Assembly (NCBI GenBank): GCA_950022655.1
Contig: OX465579.1
Location: forward strand, 16,219,088 to 16,283,087
DNA from: Alentia gelatinosa
Taxonomy: Eukaryota; Annelida; Polychaeta; Phyllodocida; Polynoidae
DNA length: 64,000 bases
Reading direction: 5' to 3'
The notes under the pieces were generated by a model, which made no database searches, had not been told where the DNA came from, and saw only the letters and a list, made by a program, of their open reading frames with translations. Shown piece after piece: positions 22,357-34,594 of the stretch. Made by a program: the position numbers and the translations under genes. Every line of letters begins with the position of its first letter. The first letter of the stretch is position 1.

Positions 22357-23281
22357 AATATGACTAACCCATGTATGACACCTTGACTATCACAAGGGAG
22401 AGACTATGAAAATGAGGCCAGTGTCCTAATTTAATTAGCACATTGGATTCACTATACTAGGAGCTAGTGTCATTTCCATTTACAATGGAAGAGAGCAGTA
22501 TACCTAAATTACTTCATAAGATAAAAGTAAGAGAATATCATAAGAAACCATGTATTTGAACCATCTGTATCGGATTGAGAATCAAGTATCAAGAATGTTT
22601 CAATAAACCTCGAGAATTGATTTGATAGTTGCTCTCAAGTGTCATGAACAGGAATATCAATCAAGTTTTAGAAATCTATATGTTCAAACAAATGGAAACT
22701 GATTACTGAGTGGGTCTGAATGTGATAGATTCAATAACCTGGTCAGTGGTCGAAGGTAAGGAGTGTGTATGTGGGAGGAGTTGGGGAGAGGTATTGATAT
22801 GGAGTGACTGGGTTGAGATAGAATCATATGCCTACCCTTCCACCAATCTCATACCATCTTACTGGGTCCTTGTTTCCTTGAGGAGCACAGTGAATGGTCT
22901 TTCCCATAATATGTGGCAGTTCCAATGCTATACAGTCAGGTCTGTCCCATGAGATTTGAAATTGTAAAGTGGTAGGAGAGCAGTGAGCCAGAAAAAATAG
23001 GCTCTTCAGTGGATCTAGCTGGTCAGTAAAGTAAATGTAGTGGCTGTAGGAGGGGAGGGGGTGAGGGCTATTCTGGCATGACTGTAGGGTGGCTTCAGGT
23101 CCAGTGTGTTATACCTAAATCTTCATCTGTCTTTATCTCTTAGTAAATATGTCTATTTCCCTTTATTTCTGTCTCCAGTTGTGTACTTCTCTGCTTAGTA
23201 CTTAGTACTGCTATCAAGTTACTTTGCTGTTTCTCCATCTTTCCCATGTGCAGTTTGGTTTGGGTATGAAAAGATATTTGC

Positions 23282-23354
23282 AGGTTCTGGCGAGGTTCGA
23301 ACTCGCGGCCTTCTGCGTGTAAAGCAGACGTGATAACCACTACACCACAGAACC
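23282..23354 (-). tRNA. tRNA-Val(UAC), Val-a of unit 11
   Basis: Consensus gene despite a diverged spacer. Confidence 0.95.
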
Positions 23355-23820
23355 TGCTCTTATCATTAAGGGAAGAAAACACCCTTTTACTCCATTGTTT
23401 CCTTATCTGGTTATTCCTGAGACCTTTCCTTTTAAAACATTGCCCTATAATTATTTAATATGGTAGTATTTGATGCAAAGCAACAATGAGGTTCTTTCTT
23501 GACAGGTCTAGCCTATTTTTATTATAATTGAGATGTGTTTGGATTATATTTTGCTTCAAACCACATAGTTTGCCCATTACAATCGCACCTGATTTCTCCA
23601 AAATCCAATTGGTTTGCAGGAGAATAGTTTCATGAATGAAGGGTCTTACTTAGTACTGCTTTTTAGTTATGTTGCTCTTTCTCATTCTTTCTCAAATGCA
23701 TATTCCTTTCATCTCTCCCTAAACTTTGGCCAATTTCCTTTAAGGTTGGCTGTAAGGGCACATGTGTATTTTGAAAGAAGCCCATCACTTATCTGCTAAT
23801 TGGTGTGAAAAGCTAATTGC

Positions 23821-23893
23821 AGGTTCTGGCGAGGTTCGAACTCGCGGCCTTCTGCGTGTAAAGCAGACGTGATAACCACTACACCACAGAACC
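23821..23893 (-). tRNA. tRNA-Val(UAC), Val-b of unit 11
   Basis: The only Val-b in the left 27 kb with an intact T stem (no G51A). Its 5' flank GAGCAGG matches Val-a, restoring the three-pair helix extension. Confidence 0.95.
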
Positions 23894-24328
23894 TGCTCTT
23901 ATTATGGAGGGAAGAAAACATCCTTTAATACCATTGTATCCTTATCTGATTATTCCTCAGACCATTCCTTAACTAGGAGCTAATGTTATTTCCATTTACA
24001 ATGGAAGAGAGCAGTATACCTAAAATCCTTCATGAAATATAAGTAAGAGAATATCATAAGTAATTTTGTATCTGAACAATCTGTATTTGACCGAGAATCA
24101 AATATCAAGAATGTTTCAAGAAACCTCGAGAATTGTTTTGATAGTTGTTCCCAACTGTCATGAACAGGAATATCAATCAAGTTTTTGAAATTTATATTGA
24201 CCATGAAGTGAGTCCAATGTTCTAACTTAATCATCACATTGGATTGTCCATGAAATGAGTCCAGTTTCCCTACCTTACCATTACCTTAATTTGCCGATTG
24301 AACTCAATGCATGGCACTAAAACCCTAA

Positions 24329-24401
24329 CACCTCCGGTGGGACTCGAACCCACAACCTCCGGATTAGAAGTCCGGCGCACTATCCATTGCGCCACAGAGG
24401 C
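24329..24401 (-). tRNA. tRNA-Arg(UCU), Arg-a/Arg-b fusion of unit 11, C23U
   Basis: The left flank and trailer are of Arg-a type (GATTGAACTCAATGC), while the right flank (CAATATGACTAACCC) and C23U are of Arg-b type. The crossover therefore fell inside the gene and left one complete, foldable tRNA. Confidence 0.93.
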
Positions 24402-25337
24402 AATATGACTAACCCATGTATGACACCTTGACTATCACAAGGGAGAGACTATGAAAATGAGGCCAGTGTCCTAATTTAATTAGCACATTGGATTCACTAT
24501 ACTAGGAGCTAGTGTCATTTCCATTTACAATGGAAGAGACCAGTATACCTAAATTACTTCATAAGATAAAAGTAAGAGAATATCATAAGAAACCATGTTT
24601 TTTAACCATCTGTATCGGATTGAGAATCAAGTATCAAGAATGTTTCAATAAACCTCGAGAATTGATTTGATAGTTGCTCTCAAGTGTCATGAACAGGAAT
24701 ATCAATCAAGTTTTAGAAATCTATATGTTCAAACAAATGGGAACTGATTACTAAGTGGGTCTGAATGTGATAGATTCAATAACCTGGTCAGTGATCGAAG
24801 GTAAGGAGTGTGTATGTGGGAGGAGTTGGGGAGAGGTATTGATATGGAGTGACTGGGTTGAGATAGAATCATATGCCTACCCTTCCACCAATCTCATACC
24901 ATCTTACTGGGTCCTTGTTTCCTTGAGGAGCACAGTGAATGGTCTTTCCCATAATATGTGGCAGTTCCAATGCTATACAGTCAGGTCTGTCCCATGAAAT
25001 TTGAAATTGTAAAGTGGTAGGAGAGCAGTGAGCCAGAAAAAATAGACTCTTCAGTGGATCTAGCTGGTCAGTAAAGTAAAAGTAGTGGCTGTAGGATGGG
25101 AGGGGGTGAGGGCTATTCTGGCATGACTGTAGGGTGGCTTCAGGTCCAGTGTGTTATACCTAAATCTTCATCTGTGTTTTTTTCTTAGTAAATATGTCTC
25201 TTTCTCTTTGATTATGTCTGTTTTCTGTCTCCAGTTGGTTACTTCTCTGCTTAGTACTTAGTACTGCTATCAAGTTACTTTGCTGTTTCTCCATCTTTCC
25301 CATGTGCAGTTTGGTTTGGGTATGAAAAGATATTTGC

Positions 25338-25410
25338 AGGTTCTGGCGAGGTTCGAACTCGCGGCCTTCTGCGTGTAAAGCAGACGTGATAACCACTACA
25401 CCACAGAACC
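25338..25410 (-). tRNA. tRNA-Val(UAC), sole Val of unit 12
   Basis: Consensus copy. Confidence 0.95.
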
Positions 25411-25845
25411 TGCTCTTATCATTAAGGGAAGAAAACACCCTTTTACTCCATTGTTTCCTTATCTGGTTATTCCTGAGACCTTTCCTTAACTAGGAGCTAA
25501 TGTTATTTCCATTTACAATGGAAGAGAGCAGTATACCTAAAATCCTTCATGAAATATAAGTAAGAGAATATCATAAGAAATTATGTATTTGAACAATCTG
25601 TATTTGATCGAGAATTAAATATCAAGAATGTTTCAAGAAACCTCGAGAATTGATTTGATAGTTGTTCCCAACTGTCATGAACAGGAATATCAATCAAGTT
25701 CTAGAAATTTATATTGACCATGAAGTGAGTCCAATGTCCTAACTTAATCATCACATTGGATCGTCCATGAAATGAGTCCAGTTTCCCTACCTTACCATTA
25801 CCTTAATTTGCCGATTGAACTCAATGCATGGCACTAAAACCCTAA

Positions 25846-25918
25846 CACCTCCGGTGGGACTCGAACCCACAACCTCCGGATTAGAAGTCCGGCGCGCTAT
25901 CCATTGCGCCACAGAGGC
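25846..25918 (-). tRNA. tRNA-Arg(UCU), Arg-a of unit 12
   Basis: Consensus copy. Confidence 0.95.
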
Positions 25919-26140
25919 AATCTGACTAAAAGATGCAGGAGATCTTGACTATTACTTGGGATTGACCATGAAGTGAGTCCAGTATCCTAATTTAATCATC
26001 ACATCGAATTCACTATAAAATGAATCCAGTATGATAGGCTTACAATCACAGTGGATTGTCCATGAAATGAGTCCAGTATCCCTACCTTACCGTTACCTTA
26101 ATTTGCCGATTGAAATCAATGCATGGCACTAAAACCCTAA

Positions 26141-26213
26141 CACCTCCGGTGGGACTCGAACCCACAACCTCCGGATTAGAAGTCCGGCGCGCTATCCATT
26201 GCGCCACAGAGGC
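26141..26213 (-). tRNA. tRNA-Arg(UCU), Arg-b of unit 12
   Basis: Consensus copy. Confidence 0.95.
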
Positions 26214-27149
26214 AATATGACTAACCCATGTATGACACCTTGACTATCACAAGGGAGAGACTATGAAAATGAGGCCAGTGTCCTAATTTAATTAGCACAT
26301 TGGATTCACTATACTAGGAGCTAGTGTCATTTCCATTTACAATGGAAGAGACCAGTATACCTAAATTACTTCATAAGATAAAAGTAAGAGAATATCATAA
26401 GAAACCATGTATTTGAACCATCTGTATCGGATTGAGAATCAAGTATCAAGAATGTTTCAATAAACCTCGAGAATTGATTTGATAGTTGCTCTCAAGTGTC
26501 ATGAACAGGAATATCAATCAAGTTTTAGAAATCTATATGTTCAAACAAATGGGAACTGATTACTGAGTGGGTCTGAATGTGATAGATTCAATAACCTGGT
26601 CAGTGGTCGAAGGTAAGGAGTGTGTATGTGGGAGGAGTTGGGGAGAGGTATTGATATGGAGTGACTGGGTTGAGATAGAATCATATGCCTACCCTTCCAC
26701 CAATCTCATACCATCTTACTGGGTCCTTGTTTCCTTGAGGAGCACAGTGAATGGTCTTTCCCATAATATGTGGCAGTTCCAATGCTATACAGTCAGGTCT
26801 GTCCCATGAAATTTGAAATTGTAAAGTGGTAGGAGAGCAGTGAGCCAGAAAAAATAGACTCTTCAGTGGATCTAGCTGGTCAGTAAAGTAAAAGTAGTGG
26901 CTGTAGGATGGGAGGGGGTGAGGGCTATTCTGGCATGACTGTAGGGTGGCTTCAGGTCCAGTGTGTTATACCTAAATCTTCATCTGTGTTTTTTTCTTAG
27001 TAAATATGTCTCTTTCTCTTTGATTATGTCTGTTTTCTGTCTCCAGTTGGTTACTTCTCTGCTTAGTACTTAGTACTGCTATCAAGTTACTTTGCTGTTT
27101 CTCCATCTTTCCCATGTGCAGTTTGGTTTGGGTATGAAAAGATATTTGC

Positions 27150-27222
27150 AGGTTCTGGCGAGGTTCGAACTCGCGGCCTTCTGCATGTAAAGCAGACGTG
27201 ATAACCACTACACCACAGAACC
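27150..27222 (-). tRNA. tRNA-Val(UAC), Val-a of unit 13, C38U
   Basis: A single change at the last anticodon-loop base (loop TTTACAT), with the anticodon and all stems intact. Confidence 0.94.
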
Positions 27223-27688
27223 TGCTCTTATCATTAAGGGAAGAAAACACCCTTTTACTCCATTGTTTCCTTATCTGGTTATTCCTGAGACCTTTCCTTT
27301 TAAAACATTGCCCTATAATTATTTAATATGGTAGTATTTGATGCAAAGCAACAATGAGGTTCTTTCTAGACAGGTCTAGCCTATTTTTATTATAATTGAG
27401 ATGTGTTTGGATTATATTTTGCTTCAAACCACATAGTTTGCCCATTACAATCGCACCTGATTTCTCCAAAACCCAATTGGTTTCCAGGAGAATAGTTTCA
27501 TGAATGAAGGGTCTTACTTAGTTCTGCTTTGTAGTTATGTTGCTCTTTCTCGTTCTTTCTCAAATGCATATTCCTTTCATCTCTCCCTCCGCTTTGGCCA
27601 ATTTCCTTTAAGGTTGGCTGTAAGGGCACATGTGTATTTTGAAAGAAGCCCATCACTTATCTGCTAATTGGTGTGAAAAGATAATTGC

Positions 27689-27761
27689 AGGTTCTGGCGA
27701 GGTTCGAACTTGCGGCCTTCTGCGTGTAAAGCAGACGTGATAACCACTACACCACAGAACC
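27689..27761 (-). tRNA. tRNA-Val(UAC), Val-b of unit 13, G51A
   Basis: T-stem mismatch variant. Confidence 0.92.
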
Positions 27762-28195
27762 TGTTCTTATTATGGAGGGAAGAAACATCCTTTAATTCCA
27801 TTGTATCCTTATCTGATTATTCCTCAGACCATTTCTTAACTAGGAGCTAATGTTATTTCCATTTACAATGGAAGAGAGCAGTATACCTAAAATCCTTCAT
27901 GAAATATAAGTAAGAGAATATCATAAGAAATTATGTATTTGAACAATCTGTATTTGATCGAGAATCAAATATCAAGAATGTTTCAATAAACCTCGAGAAT
28001 TGATTTGATAGTTGTTCCCAACTGTCATGAACAGGAATATCAATCAAGTTTTAGAAATTTATATTGACCATGAAGTGAGTCCAATGTCCTAACTTAATCA
28101 TCACATTGGATCGTCCATGAAATGAGTCCAGTTTCCCTACCTTACCATTACCTTAATTTGCCGATTGAACTCAATGCATGGCACTAAAACCCTAA

Positions 28196-28268
28196 CACCT
28201 CCGGTGGGACTCGAACCCACAACCTCCGGATTAGAAGTCCGGCGCGCTATCCATTGCGCCACAGAGGC
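28196..28268 (-). tRNA. tRNA-Arg(UCU), Arg-a of unit 13
   Basis: Consensus copy. Confidence 0.95.
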
Positions 28269-28490
28269 AATCTGACTAAAAGATGCAGGAGATCTTGACT
28301 ATTACTTGGGATTGACCATGAAGTGAGTCCAGTATCCTAATTTAATCATCACATCGAATTCACTATAAAATGAATCCAGTATGATAGGCTTACAATCACA
28401 GTGGATTGTCCATGAAATGAGTCCAGTATCCCTACCTTACCGTTACCTTAATTTGCCGATTGAAATCAATGCATGGCACTAAAACCCTAA

Positions 28491-28563
28491 CACCTCCGGT
28501 GGGACTCGAACCCACAACCTCCGGATTAGAAGTCCGGCGCACTATCCATTGCGCCACAGAGGC
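28491..28563 (-). tRNA. tRNA-Arg(UCU), Arg-b of unit 13, C23U
   Basis: D-stem wobble variant. Confidence 0.94.
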
Positions 28564-29499
28564 AATATGACTAACCCATGTATGACACCTTGACTATCAC
28601 AAGGGAGAGACTATGAAAATGAGGCCAGTGTCCTAATTTAATTAGCACATTGGATTCACTATACTAGGAGCTAGTGTCATTTCCATTTACAATGGAAGAG
28701 ACCAGTATACCTAAATTACTTCATAAGATAAAAGTAAGAGAATATCATAAGAAACCATGTTTTTTAACCATCTGTATCGGATTGAGAATCAAGTATCAAG
28801 AATGTTTCAATAAACCTCGAGAATTGATTTGATAGTTGCTCTCAAGTGTCATGAACAGGAATATCAATCAAGTTTTAGAAATCTATATGTTCAAACAAAT
28901 GGAAACTGATTACTGAGTGGGTCTGAATGTGATAGATTCAATAACCTGGTCAGTGGTCGAAGGTAAGGAGTGTGTATGTGGGAGGAGTTGGGGAGAGGTA
29001 TTGATATGGAGTGACTGGGTTGAGATAGAATCATATGCCTACCCTTCCACCAATCTCATACCATCTTACTGGGTCCTTGTTTCCTTGAGGAGCACAGTGA
29101 ATGGTCTTTCCCATAATATGTGGCAGTTCCAATGCTATACAGTCAGGTCTGTCCCATGAAATTTGAAATTGTAAAGTGGTAGGAGAGCAGTGAGCCAGAA
29201 AAAATAGACTCTTCAGTGGATCTAGCTGGTCAGTAAAGTAAAAGTAGTGGCTGTAGGATGGGAGGGGGTGAGGGCTATTCTGGCATGACTGTAGGGTGGC
29301 TTCAGGTCCAGTGTGTTATACCTAAATCTTCATCTGTGTTTTTTTCTTAGTAAATATGTCTCTTTCTCTTTGATTATGTCTGTTTTCTGTCTCCAGTTGG
29401 TTACTTCTCTGCTTAGTACTTAGTACTGCTATCAAGTTACTTTGCTGTTTCTCCATCTTTCCCATGTGCAGTTTGGTTTGGGTATGAAAAGATATTTGC

Positions 29500-29572
29500 A
29501 GGTTCTGGCGAGGTTCGAACTCGCGGCCTTCTGCGTGTAAAGCAGACGTGATAACCACTACACCACAGAACC
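29500..29572 (-). tRNA. tRNA-Val(UAC), Val-a of unit 14
   Basis: Consensus copy. Confidence 0.95.
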
Positions 29573-30038
29573 TGCTCTTATCATTAAGGGAAGAAAACAC
29601 CCTTTTACTCCATTGTTTCCTTATCTGGTTATTCCTGAGACCTTTCCTTTTAAAACATTGCCCTATAATTATTTAATATGGTAGTATTTGATGCAAAGCA
29701 ACAATGAGGTTCTTTCTTGACAGGTCTAGCCTATTTTTATTATAATTGAGATGTGTTTGGATTATATTTTGCTTCAAACCACATAGTTTGCCCATTACAA
29801 TCGCACCTGATTTCTCCAAAATCCAATTGGTTTGCAGGAGAATAGTTTCATGAATGAAGGGTCTTACTTAGTACTGCTTTGTAGTTATGTTGCTCTTTCT
29901 CTTTCTTTCTCAAATGCATATTCCTTTCATCTATCCCTCCGCTTTGGCCAATTTCCTTTAAGGTTGGCTGTAAGGGCACATGTGTATTTTGAAAGAAGCC
30001 CATCACTTATCTGCTAATTGGTGTGAAAAGATAATTGC

Positions 30039-30111
30039 AGGTTCTGGCGAGGTTCGAACTCGCGGCCTTCTGCGTGTAAAGCAGACGTGATAACCACTAC
30101 ACCACAGAACC
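30039..30111 (-). tRNA. tRNA-Val(UAC), Val-b of unit 14
   Basis: Consensus, T stem intact, Val-a-like 5' flank GAGCAGG. Confidence 0.95.
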
Positions 30112-30546
30112 TGCTCTTATTATGGAGGGAAGAAAACATCCTTTAATTCCATTGTATCCTTATCTGATTATTCCTCAGACCATTCCTTAACTAGGATCTA
30201 ATGTTATTTCCATTTACAATGGAAGAGAGCAGTATACCTAAAATCCATCATAAAATATAAGTAAGAGAATATCATAAGAAATTATGTATTTGAACAATCT
30301 GTATTTGATCGAGAATCAAATATCAAGAATGTTTCAAGAAACCTCGAGAATTGATTTGATAGTTGCTCCCAACTGTCATGAACAGGAATATCAATCAAGT
30401 TTTAGAAATTTATATTGACCATGAAGTGAGTCCAATGTCCTAACTTAATCATCACATTGGATCGTCCATGAAATGAGTCCAGTTTCCCTACCTTACCATT
30501 ACCTTAATTTGCCGATTGAACTCAATGCATGGCACTAAAACCCTAA

Positions 30547-30619
30547 CACCTCCGGTGGGACTCGAACCCACAACCTCCGGATTAGAAGTCCGGCGCGCTA
30601 TCCATTGCGCCACAGAGGC
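30547..30619 (-). tRNA. tRNA-Arg(UCU), Arg-a of unit 14
   Basis: Consensus copy. Confidence 0.95.
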
Positions 30620-30841
30620 AATCTGACTAAAAGATGCAGGAGATCTTGACTATTACTTGGGATTGACCATGAAGTGAGTCCAGTATCCTAATTTAATCAT
30701 CACATCGAATTCACTATAAAATGAATCCAGTATGATAGGCTTACAATCACAGTGGATTGTCCATGAAATGAGTCCAGTATCCCTACCTTACCGTTACCTT
30801 AATTTGCCGATTGAAATCAATGCATGGCACTAAAACCCTAA

Positions 30842-30914
30842 CACCTCCGGTGGGACTCGAACCCACAACCTCCGGATTAGAAGTCCGGCGCACTATCCAT
30901 TGCGCCACAGAGGC
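30842..30914 (-). tRNA. tRNA-Arg(UCU), Arg-b of unit 14, C23U
   Basis: Last Arg-b in the window with the D-stem wobble variant. Confidence 0.94.
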
Positions 30915-31850
30915 AATATGACTAACCCATGTATGACACCTTGACTATCACAAGGGAGAGACTATGAAAATGAGGCCAGTGTCCTAATTTAATTAGCACA
31001 TTGGATTCACTATACTAGGAGCTAGTGTCATTTCCATTTACAATGGAAGAGACCAGTATACCTAAATTACTTCATAAGATAAAAGTAAGAGAATATCATA
31101 AGAAACCATGTTTTTTAACCATCTGTATCGGATTGAGAATCAAGTATCAAGAATGTTTCAATAAACCTCGAGAATTGATTTGATAGTTGCTCTCAAGTGT
31201 CATGAACAGGAATATCAATCAAGTTTTAGAAATCTATATGTTCAAACAAATGGGAACTGATTACTAAGTGGGTCTGAATGTGATAGATTCAATAACCTGG
31301 TCAGTGATCGAAGGTAAGGAGTGTGTATGTGGGAGGAGTTGGGGAGAGGTATTGATATGGAGTGACTGGGTTGAGATAGAATCATATGCCTACCCTTCCA
31401 CCAATCTCATACCATCTTACTGGGTCCTTGTTTCCTTGAGGAGCACAGTGAATGGTCTTTCCCATAATATGTGGCAGTTCCAATGCTATACAGTCAGGTC
31501 TGTCCCATGAAATTTGAAATTGTAAAGTGGTAGGAGAGCAGTGAGCCAGAAAAAATAGACTCTTCAGTGGATCTAGCTGGTCAGTAAAGTAAAAGTAGTG
31601 GCTGTAGGATGGGAGGGGGTGAGGGCTATTCTGGCATGACTGTAGGGTGGCTTCAGGTCCAGTGTGTTATACCTAAATCTTCATCTGTGTTTTTTTCTTA
31701 GTAAATATGTCTCTTTCTCTTTGATTATGTCTGTTTTCTGTCTCCAGTTGGTTACTTCTCTGCTTAGTACTTAGTACTGCTATCAAGTTACTTTGCTGTT
31801 TCTCCATCTTTCCCATGTGCAGTTTGGTTTGGGTATGAAAAGATATTTGC

Positions 31851-31895
31851 AGGTTCTGGCGAGGTTCGAACTCGCGGCCTTCTGCGTGTAAAGCA
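31851..31895 (-). pseudogene. Truncated tRNA-Val, 3' half only
   Basis: 45 of 73 nt remain: the 3' acceptor strand, T arm, variable loop, and the anticodon loop with the inner part of its stem. The 5' acceptor strand, the D arm and the Pol III A box are gone. The terminator on its 3' side survives, but no normal initiation signal does. Confidence 0.93.
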
Positions 31896-32169
31896 TATTT
31901 TGCTTCAAACCACATAGTTTGCCCATTACAATCGCACCTAATTTCTCCAAAATCCAATTGGTTTCCAGGAGAATAGTTTCATGAATGAAGGGTCTTACTT
32001 AGTACTGCTTTGTAGTTATGTTGCTCTTTCTCGTTCTTTCTCAAATGCATATTCCTTTCATCTCTCCCTCCGCTTTGGCCAATTTCCTTTAAGGTTGGCT
32101 GTAAGGGCACATGTGTATTTTGAAAGAAGCCCATCACTTATCTGCTAATTGGTGTGAAAAGATAATTGC

Positions 32170-32242
32170 AGGTTCTGGCGAGGTTCGAACTCGCGGCCTT
32201 CTGCGTGTAAAGCAGACGTGATAACCACTACACCACAGAACC
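32170..32242 (-). tRNA. tRNA-Val(UAC), Val-b of unit 15
   Basis: Consensus copy, the unit's only complete Val. It lies 274 bp right of the truncated one. Confidence 0.95.
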
Positions 32243-32677
32243 TGCTCTTATTATGGAGGGAAGAAAACATCCTTTAATTCCATTGTATCCTTATCTGATT
32301 ATTCCTCAGACCATTCCTTAACTAGGATCTAATGTTATTTCCATTTACAATGGAAGAGAGCAGTATACCTAAAATCCATCATGAAATATAAGTAAGAGAA
32401 TATCATAAGAAATTATGTATTTGAACAATCTGTATTTGATCGAGAATCAAATATCAAGAATGTTTCAAGAAACCTTGAGAATTGATTTGATAGTTGTTCC
32501 CAACTGTCATGAACAGGAATATCAATCAAGTTTTAGAAATTTATATTGACCATGAAGTGAGTCCAATGTCCTAACTTAATCATCACATTGGATCGTCCAT
32601 GAAATGAGTCCAGTTTCCCTACCTTACCATTACCTTAATTTGCCGATTGAACTCAATGCATGGCACTAAAACCCTAA

Positions 32678-32750
32678 CACCTCCGGTGGGACTCGAACCC
32701 ACAACCTCCGGATTAGAAGTCCGGCGCGCTATCCATTGCGCCACAGAGGC
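32678..32750 (-). tRNA. tRNA-Arg(UCU), Arg-a of unit 15
   Basis: Consensus copy. Confidence 0.95.
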
Positions 32751-32972
32751 AATCTGACTAAAAGATGCAGGAGATCTTGACTATTACTTGGGATTGACCA
32801 TGAAGTGAGTCCAGTATCCTAATTTAATCATCACATCGAATTCACTATAAAATGAATCCAGTATGATAGGCTTACAATCACAGTGGATTGTCCATGAAAT
32901 GAGTCCAGTATCCCTACCTTACCGTTACCTTAATTTGCCGATTGAAATCAATGCATGGCACTAAAACCCTAA

Positions 32973-33045
32973 CACCTCCGGTGGGACTCGAACCCACAAC
33001 CTCCGGATTAGAAGTCCGGCGCGCTATCCATTGCGCCACAGAGGC
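32973..33045 (-). tRNA. tRNA-Arg(UCU), Arg-b of unit 15
   Basis: Consensus copy. Confidence 0.95.
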
Positions 33046-33981
33046 AATATGACTAACCCATGTATGACACCTTGACTATCACAAGGGAGAGACTATGAAA
33101 ATGAGGCCAGTGTCCTAATTTAATTAGCACATTGGATTCACTATACTAGGAGCTAGTGTCATTTCCATTTACAATGGAAGAGACCAGTATACCTAAATTA
33201 CTTCATAAGATAAAAGTAAGAGAATATCATAAGAAACCATGTTTTTTAACCATCTGTATCGGATTGAGAATCAAGTATCAAGAATGTTTCAATAAACCTC
33301 GAGAATTGATTTGATAGTTGCTCTCAAGTGTCATGAACAGGAATATCAATCAAGTTTTAGAAATCTATATGTTCAAACAAATGGGAACTGATTACTGAGT
33401 GGGTCTGAATGTGATAGATTCAATAACCTGGTCAGTGGTCGAAGGTAAGGAGTGTGTATGTGGGAGGAGTTGGGGAGAGGTATTGATATGGAGTGACTGG
33501 GTTGAGATAGAATCATATGCCTACCCTTCCACCAATCTCATACCATCTTACTGGGTCCTTGTTTCCTTGAGGAGCACAGTGAATGGTCTTTCCCATAATA
33601 TGTGGCAGTTCCAATGCTATACAGTCAGGTCTGTCCCATGAGATTTGAAATTGTAAAGTGGTAGGAGAGCAGTGAGCCAGAAAAAATAGACTCTTCAGTG
33701 GATCTAGCTGGTCAGTAAAGTAAAAGTAGTGGCTGTAGGATGGGAGGGGGTGAGGGCTATTCTGGCATGACTGTAGGGTGGCTTCAGGTCCAGTGTGTTA
33801 TACCTAAATCTTCATCTGTGTTTTTTTCTTAGTAAATATGTCTCTTTCTCTTTGATTATGTCTGTTTTCTGTCTCCAGTTGGTTACTTCTCTGCTTAGTA
33901 CTTAGTACTGCTATCAAGTTACTTTGCTGTTTCTCCATCTTTCCCATGTGCAGTTTGGTTTGGGTATGAAAAGATATTTGC

Positions 33982-34054
33982 AGGTTCTGGCGAGGTTCGA
34001 ACTCGCGGCCTTCTGCGTGTAAAGCAGACGTGATAACCACTACACCACAGAACC
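33982..34054 (-). tRNA. tRNA-Val(UAC), Val-a of unit 16
   Basis: Consensus copy. Confidence 0.95.
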
Positions 34055-34521
34055 TGCTCTTATCATTAAGGGAAGAAAACACCCTTTTACTCCATTGTTT
34101 CCTTATCTGGTTATTCCTGAGACCTTTCCTTTTAAAACATTGCCCTATAATTATTTAATATGGTAGTATTTGATGCAAAGCAACAATGAGGTTCTTTCTA
34201 GACAGGTCTAGCCTATTTTTATTATCATTGAGATGTGTTTGGATTATATTTTGCTTCAAACCACATAGTTTGCCCATTACAATCGCACCTGATTTCTCCA
34301 AAATCCAATTGGGTTTCCAGGAGAATAGTTTCATGAATGAAGGGTCTTACTTAGTACTGCTTTGTAGTTATGTTGCTCTTTCTCGTTCTTTCTCAAATGC
34401 ATATTCCTTTCATCTCTCCCTCCGCTTTGGCCAATTTCCTTTAAGGTTGGCTGTAAGGGCACATGTGTATTTTGAAAGAAGCCCATCACTTATCTGCTAA
34501 TTGGTGTGAAAAGATAATTGC

Positions 34522-34594
34522 AGGTTCTGGCGAGGTTCGAACTCGCGGCCTTCTGCGTGTAAAGCAGACGTGATAACCACTACACCACAGAACC
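34522..34594 (-). tRNA. tRNA-Val(UAC), Val-b of unit 16
   Basis: Consensus copy. Confidence 0.95.

Larger units (their letters stand above)
22357..24401. repeat. Array unit 11, diverged, single fused Arg
   Basis: 2,045 bp. It is more diverged than its neighbours (for example CTTTATCTCTTAG and GTGTACTTCTC near 23131-23190) and resembles units 26-28. Arg-a and Arg-b are merged, with loss of about 295 bp. Confidence 0.92.
24402..26213. repeat. Array unit 12, short form (no Val-b)
   Basis: 1,812 bp with the junction at about 25482-25487 and the same private variants as units 4 and 7. Differs from them upstream of the junction (CCATTGTTTCC against CCATTGTATCC). Confidence 0.93.
26214..28563. repeat. 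Array unit 13, canonical
   Basis: 2,350 bp. The last unit to the right that carries the Val-b G51A variant. Confidence 0.94.
28564..30914. repeat. Array unit 14, canonical
   Basis: 2,351 bp with all four genes. Confidence 0.94.
30915..33045. repeat. Array unit 15 (Val-a truncated)
   Basis: 2,131 bp. A deletion of about 220 bp starts inside Val-a after 31895 and resumes in the following spacer at TATTTTGCTTC. Confidence 0.92.

Noticed and set aside
34186..34500. 61- to 104-codon frames between Val-a and Val-b
   Set aside because: Length changes with single-base indels (the extra G in units 16, 18 and 23), stops vary among units, and there are no recognisable domains.
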